Translations under genes and position numbers: made by a program
Shown here: piece by piece, positions 57,828 through 64,000 of the stretch
Position numbering within the stretch: position 1 is the first letter of the stretch
Layout of the letters: the number at the start of each line of letters is the position of its first letter
Assembly (NCBI RefSeq): GCF_041008525.1
Contig: NZ_JBFLUG010000001.1
Coordinates: 194,505-258,504, forward strand
Length of the DNA: 64,000 nucleotides
Source: Parafrankia sp041008525
GTDB lineage: Bacteria > Actinomycetota > Actinomycetes > Frankiales > Frankiaceae
Reading direction: 5' to 3'
The notes under the pieces: generated by a model
Told to the model about the DNA's origin: nothing
Databases searched by the model: none
The model's input: only the letters and a program-made list of their open reading frames with translations

Positions 57828-59944
57828 CGGAGCAGCTCGAGCACGCCGTGGGTGAGGTCGTCACCGGGCCGTGGGTTCCGCGGCCGGCACCCGAGCTGGT
57901 GGAACCAGCGCCGGCTCCCGCCGCGGCGGTGGTGCCTGCCGGGTCGCTGGTCGACCCGATCCGGCTGCCCGCGTGGGCGACGGATCGGGCGGTGCGCCGC
58001 GCCACCGCGCGCCGTGCCGGCACGCTGGCCGGACGGGCCGCGACCCGGTCCGCCTGGCGGGCACCGACAGCGGTCCTGCGGGGCAGCTGGCGGGCGGGAC
58101 GGTTCTGGTGGTCGTGGGTACGCGCGGAGGACATCGCCAGCGAGCTCCGCGACGACGCCGGCCGGCTCGGGAAAGAGATCTTCGTGATCCGCGACCACCG
58201 CAAGGCCCGGTGGATCATCACCAGCGGTGCGGCCGGCGGCGGCACGGTCGCCGAGCTCGTCGCCGCTCTCGCCGTGGGCGAGTGGGTACCAGCCCTGTCC
58301 GGTGCTATCGCGGTCACCGCGGCTGGACTCGGCGGACGTAGGCGCCCCGCGGCGGGGCCAGGTAGCCCGCTGGCGATCGAACCGGACACCCGCGTCGACC
58401 TGGCACCCGACCACCTCAACGGCGCGTTCCGGGCCGCGGGTCTGCTCAAGCCGGCGGCCGGGCTGGTGCTGTGCGCGCCGATCGTGCGTGACCGGCTCGG
58501 CCGCGGGTGGGAAACCGTGCTCGACCTGCCGCGCGGCGGCGGGAAGACAGCGGCGCACGCCATCGAACGCCTACCGGTCATCGCGGCCGAGCTCGGCGTC
58601 GACGAGATCCAGCTGTTGATGCGTCGGGTCCGCGCGCATGAGGGTGGGCACGGCCGGCGGCTGTCGCTGTGGGTGGCCGACGACGATCCGTATCTCGGCC
58701 CGCCGACCCCGTCGCTGCTGATCGACGTCGAGCGGTTCGATTTCTGGCGGGCGGTGCCGTTCGGGCAGGACGCACGCGGCAACCGCGTCGAGGTCGCGTT
58801 GCTCTGGCAGTCCGCGTTCTTTGGTGGGCTGCCGCGGCGCGGGAAGACGTTCTCCATGCGGCTGCTCGTCGCCGCGGCCGTCCTCGATCCCTGGTGCCAG
58901 CTGTGGTTGGCGGATGGCAAGGGCGGGGCGGACTTCCGGGCCATGGCCGGTGTCGCGCACCGGTACGTCTCCGGGGCCGACCCTGCCGACCTGGCCGCGT
59001 TCGAACGCATGCTCGACGAGCTCATCTCCGAGATGTCGCGGCGGTTCGCGTTCCTGGCCACGCTGCCGGCGGCGGCCTGCCCGGAAGGGAAGCTCACCCC
59101 GGAGATCATGCGGCGGTACAACCTGCCGCTGATCCCGCTGGTGATCGACGAACTTCAGGAGTATTTCGAGGCCACGGAGGAGGAGAAGGACCGGGCGCGG
59201 ATCATCGGGAAGCTCGCCCGGATCGCCCGTCGTGGCCCGGCCGCCGGCATCATGCCGGTCTACGCCTCCCAGCGGCCCGACGCGAAGAGCGTGCCGACGA
59301 AGCTCCGGGAGATCGTCACCTTCCGGTACGCCACGCAGGTCACGGACCGCACGTCATCGGACATGGTGCTCGGCGCCGGTAAGGCCGCGGCCGGGGCGGA
59401 TGCCTCCGTCCTGTCCGAGGAGCACAAGGGCGTCGGGGTGCTGGTGACCGGGCCGGCGTCGTTCGTCACGGTCAAAGCCGACCTGTTGGACAACCCCGCC
59501 TTTGAGGTCATCTGCCAGCGTGGGCGGGCCCTGCGCCTGACCGAAGGCACCCTCACCGGGCAGGCGTGCGGCGACATCGCCGCGGCGGCGGCCGGCGTCG
59601 GCTACGTCATCCCCGCCGTCATCGGCGACGTTCTCGAGGCCTTCGGCCAACGGGCACGGATCTGGACCGAGGACCTCCTCGTCGAGCTCCGCAACATCGA
59701 CGAGGACACCTACGGCGACTTCGACGGCGTCCGCCTGGCCGACGAGCTCGAGACGGCCGGCGTGGTCCGCACCCGCAAGCAAGTGAAGATCGACGGCGAG
59801 AACCGGGCGGGCTGGTACCGCTCCGACGTCGACGGTGCGATCCCACCCGACGTGCTCGCGGCACGCCCGGTAGAGGCCCCCCGCCCTACCCCGGCCGCCG
59901 TCGAGGACACGTCTACCGCCGCCGGGGCCAGCGGCCCCATGTAG
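57824..59944 (+). CDS. tra: FtsK/SpoIIIE-type DNA translocase (main transfer protein)
   Basis: 706 residues. Walker A GGLPRRGKT (about 336-344), Walker B PLIPLVIDELQEY (about 433-445) and RxGPAAGIMPVYASQRPDA fit the FtsK/HerA family. A membrane segment lies near 145-170. In pSAM2-like elements such TraB/TraSA proteins form hexamers that move double-stranded DNA into the recipient, recognising short clt repeats. It is the seventh gene of the overlapping operon. A winged-helix-like C-terminus (LADELETAGVVRTRKQVKI) could read clt. Confidence 0.9.
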   Translation: MTEQLEHAVGEVVTGPWVPRPAPELVEPAPAPAAAVVPAGSLVDPIRLPAWATDRAVRRATARRAGTLAGRAATRSAWRAPTAVLRGSWRAGRFWWSWVRAEDIASELRDDAGRLGKEIFVIRDHRKARWIITSGAAGGGTVAELVAALAVGEWVPALSGAIAVTAAGLGGRRRPAAGPGSPLAIEPDTRVDLAPDHLNGAFRAAGLLKPAAGLVLCAPIVRDRLGRGWETVLDLPRGGGKTAAHAIERLPVIAAELGVDEIQLLMRRVRAHEGGHGRRLSLWVADDDPYLGPPTPSLLIDVERFDFWRAVPFGQDARGNRVEVALLWQSAFFGGLPRRGKTFSMRLLVAAAVLDPWCQLWLADGKGGADFRAMAGVAHRYVSGADPADLAAFERMLDELISEMSRRFAFLATLPAAACPEGKLTPEIMRRYNLPLIPLVIDELQEYFEATEEEKDRARIIGKLARIARRGPAAGIMPVYASQRPDAKSVPTKLREIVTFRYATQVTDRTSSDMVLGAGKAAAGADASVLSEEHKGVGVLVTGPASFVTVKADLLDNPAFEVICQRGRALRLTEGTLTGQACGDIAAAAAGVGYVIPAVIGDVLEAFGQRARIWTEDLLVELRNIDEDTYGDFDGVRLADELETAGVVRTRKQVKIDGENRAGWYRSDVDGAIPPDVLAARPVEAPRPTPAAVEDTSTAAGASGPM

Positions 59945-59950
59945 TGGGCC

Positions 59951-60013
59951 CCCTCTACCCCGGTAGACGGCCCTGTAGTGGCCGCTGACCTGCGAAGTAG
60001 CAGGGGTAGAGGG
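59951..60013. promoter_or_regulatory. Candidate clt-like or terminator inverted repeat after the translocase
   Basis: CCCTCTACCCC (59951-59961) and GGGGTAGAGGG (60003-60013) are perfect complements 41 bp apart. CTACCCCGG also recurs in the end of the translocase gene and GTAGTGG occurs twice between the arms. The locus sits where clt (DNA transfer site) is found in related elements. Confidence 0.45.
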
Positions 60014-60058
60014 TTGCCCCCCGGCCAGACCAGCGCGATCGCGACGAGGAGACACCTG

Positions 60059-60265
60059 ATGGCACGGGAAAACGCCAGGCGACGGCTTGCCGAACTGGAC
60101 GCCGAACGGGAACGCCTGCGGATGGGCGGGATGTCCGCCCGGCACCCCGAGTACGAGCTTCTTATGCGGGAGCGGGACGTCGTCTTCGAGGCCGCGACCG
60201 GCTACCACCCCGGGTGCCGGATACGCCGGGGCGGGGCCTGTGGGTGCGCTGACCGCGACGCCTGA
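60059..60265 (+). CDS. Small element protein of unknown function
   Basis: 68 residues: helix ENARRRLAELDAERERLRMG followed by a Cys-containing tail (GCRIRRGGACGCADRD). GAGGAG precedes ATG 60059. Not recognised. Confidence 0.6.
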   Translation: MARENARRRLAELDAERERLRMGGMSARHPEYELLMRERDVVFEAATGYHPGCRIRRGGACGCADRDA

Positions 60266-60314
60266 CCCGCACCGCGGCGCGGTAGGCACTGACGATCATC
60301 ACGTGACGAACGAG

Positions 60315-60343
60315 CGGCCCGTCTCCCGAGCGGAGGCGGGCCG
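60315..60343 (-). terminator. AICE repeated terminator, copy A
   Basis: 29-nt hairpin (CGGCCCGTCTCC...GGCGGGCCG) between convergent genes at 60265 and 60388. It is the exact reverse complement of the copies at 61480 and 63017. Confidence 0.8.
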
Positions 60344-60387
60344 CTGGCGTTGCAGGTCGGGAAGTGCCCGGGCGGCGCGGGCAACGG

Positions 60388-60627
60388 TCAGGCCTCGTCG
60401 CGCCAGCCGGGGCGGTGCCTGTCCAGCCAGAGCTGGACGTCCGCGCGCAGCCACAGGCGGACCCGGCCATCCTCGCTGGCGTACCAGGGTGCAGGGAAGT
60501 CCCGGAACCGAGAGATCACGTAGGCGCGGGCGGTCGCCACGCCGAGCGTTGCCCGGATCTCGGCGATGCCGACCAGCTCGTCTGGCGTTGCCGGTCGTGG
60601 CCTGTCGGTGCCCTCCACAGAGCGCAC
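60388..60627 (-). CDS. HTH/excisionase-like protein of the element
   Basis: About 79 residues from GTG 60627 (GTG 60618 also possible): DELVGIAEIRATLGVATARA, RVRLWLRADVQLWLDRHRP. Again the small excisionase/MerR-like winged helix, sharing the architecture of the protein at 55014. A leader reading to 60792 exists but looks non-coding. A 13-bp inverted repeat (60638-60679) covers its promoter. Confidence 0.7.
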   Translation of the reverse strand: MRSVEGTDRPRPATPDELVGIAEIRATLGVATARAYVISRFRDFPAPWYASEDGRVRLWLRADVQLWLDRHRPGWRDEA

Positions 60628-60637
60628 GCTGACTGCA

Positions 60638-60690
60638 TCGACATCGATGCTCTGTGCGCACTTCCGGCATCGATGTCGACGCGCTACGTT
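60638..60690. promoter_or_regulatory. Second AICE control region: CATCGATG inverted repeat and -10 box
   Basis: TCGACATCGATGC (60638-60650) and GCATCGATGTCGA (60667-60679) are a perfect 13-bp inverted repeat, 16 bp apart. The right arm lies in the spacer of a rightward promoter whose -10 is TACGTT (60685-60690), so binding there would block it. Confidence 0.6.
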
Positions 60691-60696
60691 GCCGGA

Positions 60697-60786
60697 GTGA
60701 TCGCGCGCCGTACCGGCTGCGCAGACGAAACGGCCCCGGTCGGTCGTGACACCGCCGGGGCCCGGACAGAGAGAGCTGCCCGATGA
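60697..60786 (+). CDS. Putative leaderless 29-residue leader peptide
   Basis: VIARRTGCADETAPVGRD followed by TAGARTERAAR, read from GTG 60697, exactly six bases after TACGTT. Its TGA overlaps the ATG of the next gene (ATGA). It may serve as a coupling leader. Not recognised. Confidence 0.45.
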   Translation: MIARRTGCADETAPVGRDTAGARTERAAR

Positions 60787-61016
60787 CCACATCTTGCCCC
60801 GACGCAGACGACCTGTCGCCAGCGCCGAACCCGCCGCGGTCCGGCGAGCGTCAGCCCGGCGTCACCGTGTACAGCGACAGCGACGGCCACAACGTGCACG
60901 TCGACCGGCACATCTCCGCCGACGAGCTCAGCCACCGCCTGGCGCTGCTGGTTCCGGCCGGGGCCCGCCTCGACGAGGCGACGGTGCTGCACTTCCGGCC
61001 CGAGCTGCCGCAGTGA
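60783..61016 (+). CDS. Small element protein of unknown function
   Basis: 77 residues; Pro/Ser N-terminus, then VTVYSDSDGHNVHVDRHISA and a short helix-strand end. Starts at ATG 60783 behind GAGAGAG. It overlaps the next gene by 4 bp (GTGA). Not recognised. Confidence 0.6.
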   Translation: MTTSCPDADDLSPAPNPPRSGERQPGVTVYSDSDGHNVHVDRHISADELSHRLALLVPAGARLDEATVLHFRPELPQ

Positions 61017-61237
61017 CCGCCGCGCACGTGGCCGCGGCCAGGCACCGGGCGGCGGCGGCCAGGACCCGGTCACTGCGGACGCCGATGGTCGCGGTGGTCG
61101 TCCTGGACGATGCCGGCGTCGACGTCGAGGTTGTCAGCCCGTTCGGGTCGGAGACGGCGGCGCGGCAGTGGGCCGCTCTCGAGGGCATCGCCCGATACCG
61201 GCTGCTGCCCGCGCGCCTGGCCGGGGCCCGGCGGTGA
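61013..61237 (+). CDS. Small alpha/beta element protein
   Basis: 74 residues from GTG 61013. Strand MVAVVVLDDAG, strand VEVVSPFGS, helix TAARQWAALE, strand YRLLPARL. This four-element pattern matches the chromosomal proteins at 20150 and 48560. GTGA overlaps with both neighbours. Confidence 0.6.
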   Translation: MTAAHVAAARHRAAAARTRSLRTPMVAVVVLDDAGVDVEVVSPFGSETAARQWAALEGIARYRLLPARLAGARR

Positions 61238-61449
61238 GCAGCACCCCGCGGTATGCCGTCGTCGACTCCCAGTGGGACGGGCCGACCCGGCAGGCCCTCA
61301 CCATCCCCGCGGGGCTCGACCGCGACCAGATCCTGGGCGTCCTGGTCGACAAGGTGGCGCCCGATGGTCGTCTGATCGGAGTGGAGGCCCTCGGCGGCGG
61401 GGTGATGCTGCGGTTCCGGTGGGAACACGGGGCCGAGCCGGCGGAGTGA
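61234..61449 (+). CDS. Small element protein of unknown function
   Basis: 71 residues from GTG 61234: RYAVVDSQWDGPTRQALTIP, VLVDKVAPDGRLIGVEAL, then GVMLRFRW. Strand-rich. Not recognised. Terminator copy B follows. Confidence 0.6.
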   Translation: MSSTPRYAVVDSQWDGPTRQALTIPAGLDRDQILGVLVDKVAPDGRLIGVEALGGGVMLRFRWEHGAEPAE

Positions 61450-61479
61450 CCAGCGCCCGGTGATCCCGAACGCGACGAA

Positions 61480-61508
61480 CGGCCCGCCTCCGCTCGGGAG
61501 ACGGGCCG
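61480..61508 (+). terminator. AICE repeated terminator, copy B
   Basis: CGGCCCG-CTCC core palindrome, identical in all 29 positions to copy C and to the reverse complement of copy A. The flank CGGGCCGCTC is also shared with copy A. It lies 30 bp after the stop at 61449. Confidence 0.85.
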
Positions 61509-61711
61509 CTCCTGCGTCACGAGACGATTGTCGGCCGACTGTGGTCCGTCCGCCGCTTTGCTCCGCACCGACATCCCACCACCGCTACCGTCCCCGCCGA
61601 CCTATCCAGCAAGCACGGGGGCGAGAACATGGAAATGACCACGGGGGGACACCGGATAACGCATCATCGAGGAGAAGGGGCCGGGCGACCCCCTCGAACA
61701 GGCGGCACACC

Positions 61712-62725
61712 ATGGGCGACACAGGACGGCGGAGATTCCTCCAGCTCCTCGCAGGCCTGCCCCTGGTTGGCCTCTCCGACCTCCTCGTTGTCAGAGCCGG
61801 CACGGTGAGCGCCTCCGCCGAGATCCTCGACTACTTCGACCGCCAGATCACCGACCTGATCGACGGCTACGAACGCCGACCGATCGCCCAGACCGCCGTC
61901 CGGATCCGCCGGGAACTGCCCACCATCCGCTCCCTGCTCACCGAGGGCGCCTACCGCGGCGACCAGGCCCGGCGCCTCCGCCGCACCGCCGGCCGCCTCA
62001 CCGCCCTACAGGCCGCCACCCGCACCGACCTGAACGACACCCCGGCCGCGGTCAACCTGTTCTCCGAGGCGTTCCGCCTGGCCGACTCCGCCGGGGACCG
62101 CCCGTTGCAGGCGTGGATCCGCTGCTGGCAGTCGTCCATCGCCCGTAAAGGCGGCGATCCCAAGCGCGCGCTGGCCCTGGCCGACAATGCCACCCGATGG
62201 GTCGGCACCGCCCACCCCGTCGCCGCCCGGGCCGCGGTCGTGGGGGCCTGGGCGCAGGCCGCGCTCGGGAATCGCTGGGAGGTTCACGCACGGGTCGGGC
62301 AGGCCTGGACGATCGTGGGCGACCTCGACCGGGATGCCCACGGCGAGCCCGGATTCTCCGTCGACACGATGCACACGACGTCGATCGGGGAGATGTCCGC
62401 CGCGGTGTACGTCGAGGCCGGATTCCCAGACATGGCCGGGGTCTACACCGAGGCGGTGCAGATGTCGCTCGACCTGGCCGGTGCCACCGGCCGCCGCTCC
62501 CTGATCCGCGTGTCGGCCGCGTCGGCCGCGATCCAACGCGGCGACGTGGAGCACGCCGTCGCGCTCGTGCACAACGCGATGGACATCTCCGCGGACCGGC
62601 CGTCCGCCCGGCTCCACGAGCGGATCGCGGCCTTCACCGCAACCACCCGCACCGACCTCGGCGCGATGTCCGAACTCGACGAGCTCGAGGAGCGGCTCAG
62701 GACCTGGCGCACGCCGTCGATCTGA
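61712..62725 (+). CDS. TPR-like protein with Tat-like N-terminus
   Basis: 337 residues. MGDTGRRRFLQLLAGLPLVG has an RR-F-L pattern followed by a hydrophobic stretch, suggesting Tat or membrane targeting. The remainder is a TPR-like helical solenoid resembling the C-terminal part of actinobacterial XRE/TPR regulators (compare 4137-5486), but without their DNA-binding domain. Function is unknown. ATG 61712 has no strong ribosome site. Confidence 0.65.
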   Translation: MGDTGRRRFLQLLAGLPLVGLSDLLVVRAGTVSASAEILDYFDRQITDLIDGYERRPIAQTAVRIRRELPTIRSLLTEGAYRGDQARRLRRTAGRLTALQAATRTDLNDTPAAVNLFSEAFRLADSAGDRPLQAWIRCWQSSIARKGGDPKRALALADNATRWVGTAHPVAARAAVVGAWAQAALGNRWEVHARVGQAWTIVGDLDRDAHGEPGFSVDTMHTTSIGEMSAAVYVEAGFPDMAGVYTEAVQMSLDLAGATGRRSLIRVSAASAAIQRGDVEHAVALVHNAMDISADRPSARLHERIAAFTATTRTDLGAMSELDELEERLRTWRTPSI

Positions 62726-62774
62726 CTCCGCCTGGAACCGGAATCGGTGTTCCAAATTGCACACCCCTCGCAAA

Positions 62775-62875
62775 GTGCGACGGTGCGACATCCCTTGCAG
62801 CAGAGTGGCTTTGGGTGCGACGAGGGTGCGACGGACCGCGGGGGGCGTCGCACCCCCGTCGCGGACGTGTGCGAC
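62775..62875. repeat. GTGCGAC repeat cluster (iteron-like)
   Basis: GTGCGAC occurs at 62775, 62783, 62815, 62826 and 62869, plus the inverted GTCGCAC at 62847, within 101 bp of a non-coding gap (62726-63066). Spacing of 8 and 11 bp in pairs is typical of protein-binding iterons at replication origins or operator arrays. Confidence 0.65.
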
Positions 62876-63016
62876 GCCTGGCCGTCGAGGCTGTGCCGCC
62901 GTGACAACGCCTGCCGCCCCGAACGGGTCGTGGCGGGAGTGCGTCACCAGCTGGTGTCAACATTGACCAGGAACCGTTGACGGACCCATCGCCACCTGGA
63001 CGTTGAGGAACGCGAA

Positions 63017-63045
63017 CGGCCCGCCTCCGCTCGGGAGACGGGCCG
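63017..63045 (-). terminator. AICE repeated terminator, copy C
   Basis: The 29 bases are identical to copy B. It sits 22 bp after the stop of the minus-strand gene at 63067. Confidence 0.85.
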
Positions 63046-63066
63046 TGAACGCCCGCGTGGAGCCGG

Positions 63067-63378
63067 TCAGCCCGTCGACGCCCGGCGTGCGGCGGCCTGC
63101 CGCTCTTCCCGGGCCAACTCCACCGGGCCCACGTTGTCCTTGACCAACTGCTCGAGCGCACCGCGGGTGCCGGCCGTCATCGCCGGGCCGTGGGTCGCCA
63201 GGACCTGCTTGACCCGGCCGACGTCGAGTCCGGACAGGTTGGTCCGGCCCATCCACCCGTGGGCCTCACGCTCCGCCCGTTCCTGCCTGGCCGTGGCCGT
63301 AGCGCCGAGCGCCCCGTGCCCGCCGTACGCCAACCCGCTGCCAGTGCGGGAACCGCTGACGTTGTACTCGTAAGTCAT
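63067..63378 (-). CDS. Small element protein of unknown function
   Basis: 103 residues: YNVSGSRTGSGLAYGGHGAL, then helical ATARQERAEREAHGWMGRTN and VGRVKQVLATHGPAMTAGTR. GAGGAAG precedes ATG 63378. Not recognised; possibly a DNA-associated or regulatory protein. Confidence 0.6.
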   Translation of the reverse strand: MTYEYNVSGSRTGSGLAYGGHGALGATATARQERAEREAHGWMGRTNLSGLDVGRVKQVLATHGPAMTAGTRGALEQLVKDNVGPVELAREERQAAARRASTG

Positions 63379-63485
63379 GATCGCTTCCTCCTGCGGTGAG
63401 GGCCCGCCGTGCCGGGCCCGCGTCGTCGCCTGCTGCCTGACCCCCGGGGTGGTGGCCGCCGCACCGGCCACCATCCCCACGGGTC

Positions 63486-63746
63486 CTATCTGCCGAGCCG
63501 GTACCGCAGGTCGCTGATCGCGGCCTTCTCGCCGTTCGTCGCCGTCTGCCGGGTCCCGACGAGCGCGGTCACACCGTCGCCCTGGGCAAGCTCCCCGCGG
63601 CCCCGCCGGGCCGGGGACGTCTCATGCGAACCGTTCGCGACCCGCCGGGGTGCCCGGGCGGTCGGGGCTGGCATGTGGGTGGCGTCGCCCTGGGCGAGCG
63701 GGCCGCGGCGACGCGGGCCGGGCCGGGCGATGCGTGGCGTTGCCAT
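63486..63746 (-). CDS. Small basic element protein with duplicated motif
   Basis: 86 residues: MATPRIARPGPRRRGPLAQG and, about 40 residues later, ARRGRGELAQGDGV, an internal duplication of RRGxLAQGD. Strongly basic. GGAGAA precedes ATG 63746. Not recognised. Confidence 0.55.
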   Translation of the reverse strand: MATPRIARPGPRRRGPLAQGDATHMPAPTARAPRRVANGSHETSPARRGRGELAQGDGVTALVGTRQTATNGEKAAISDLRYRLGR

Positions 63747-64000
63747 CGTGGCGTTCTCCTGGTTATCGGGCCCCATCCCTGGGATGGGTGGGGCGTTGCT
63801 GGCCCTGACGTCCCGCATGTGCCGCGCGGGTGCGAATCCCGGTGTTCGGGCCCCGGGTGGCCCTGTGATCAGGCTAGTAGACTGTCGCCGCTTAGTCCTG
63901 GCATGTTTCGTGTCTGGGTGAGAGGGTTGGGCTGGCAGGTCTTCCCGTCCCTCTGCCGGTCAGGACTGTGTCGTGGGTTCGCAGAAGAAGCGGCCGGTCA
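63747..64000. other. Right edge of window, non-coding as far as seen
   Basis: No gene is supported here. The element is expected to continue beyond the edge; nothing resembling an att site or tRNA is visible in this stretch. Confidence 0.4.

Larger units (their letters stand above)
53602..64000. mobile_element. One end of an actinomycete integrative and conjugative element (AICE)
   Basis: A tRNA fragment at the border, an excisionase-like HTH protein, a winged-helix protein, DUF2637-type and small membrane proteins typical of plasmid spread functions, and an FtsK/SpoIIIE-type double-stranded DNA translocase together define an AICE, the pSAM2-like class that transfers double-stranded DNA between hyphae. 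The element continues beyond the right edge; integrase and replication genes are not in view. Gene spacing is tighter (4-bp overlaps) than on the flanking chromosome. Confidence 0.85.

Overview
The window is very GC-rich actinobacterial chromosome and most probably comes from Frankia or a close relative. It carries two mycothiol genes (mshA, mshD), the OmpR-type nitrogen regulator GlnR, two hopanoid genes (squalene-hopene cyclase and hpnH), and gene neighbourhoods shared with Streptomyces and Mycobacterium. No species is claimed. The assignment rests on gene content and codon style, not on a database match.

Layout. 1-5486: phoU behind a PHO-box-like repeat, gpmA, a leaderless Fur-family regulator with a ygfZ-type folate protein, and an XRE/TPR regulator. 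5909-10304: a four-gene sugar ABC importer. 10675-20398: a DUF349 protein, an XRE regulator plus an HbhA-like protein, an aldo/keto reductase, a macrodomain protein, a methyltransferase, mshA-ybjN, a nitrobindin-like protein, a 28-residue membrane peptide and a DsrE protein. 20416-23353: squalene-hopene cyclase and a TetR regulator. 23692-25449: a sulfur operon (DUF4395, rhodanese, DUF1416) preceded by a cysteine-rich leader peptide with a possible Shine-Dalgarno-masking stem. 25487-33615: a thioredoxin-like protein, DUF2993, a membrane protein, MoaD, a hydrolase, glnR, mshD, a STAS protein and an orphan acidic protein. 33648-41361: a Cys/His protein, a pentapeptide protein, a GDT1-type manganese exporter under a yybP-ykoY riboswitch, an atypical SelA, a membrane protein, an HD phosphohydrolase and hydantoinase B. 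41784-53394: a lone flavin-dependent halogenase, a broken peroxiredoxin, a roadblock protein, hpnH, an XRE/beta-barrel regulator facing two coupled micro-genes, a luciferase-like oxidoreductase, a decayed xdhC beside a MocA-type nucleotidyltransferase, an old-yellow-enzyme reductase and a NUDIX hydrolase.

53602 to the right edge (at least) is one end of an actinomycete integrative and conjugative element (AICE). A 3' tRNA fragment followed by its terminator marks the junction. It is followed by a winged-helix protein, an excisionase-like protein with tandem operators, a seven-gene 4-bp-overlap operon ending in spread-type membrane proteins and an FtsK-type DNA translocase, a second control region, several small orphan genes, a TPR protein and a cluster of GTGCGAC repeats. 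Neither integrase nor replication initiator is in view. They and the reconstituted tRNA should lie beyond 64000.

Control signals recur across the window. Eight genes have a TANNNT-like -10 box exactly 6 nt before the start codon, predicting leaderless mRNAs. Many genes end at long perfect GC hairpins, and one 29-nt terminator is reused three times inside the AICE. The signals most worth following are the cysteine leader, the manganese riboswitch, the AICE control regions, the XRE/beta-barrel plus micro-gene locus, the lone halogenase and the atypical SelA.
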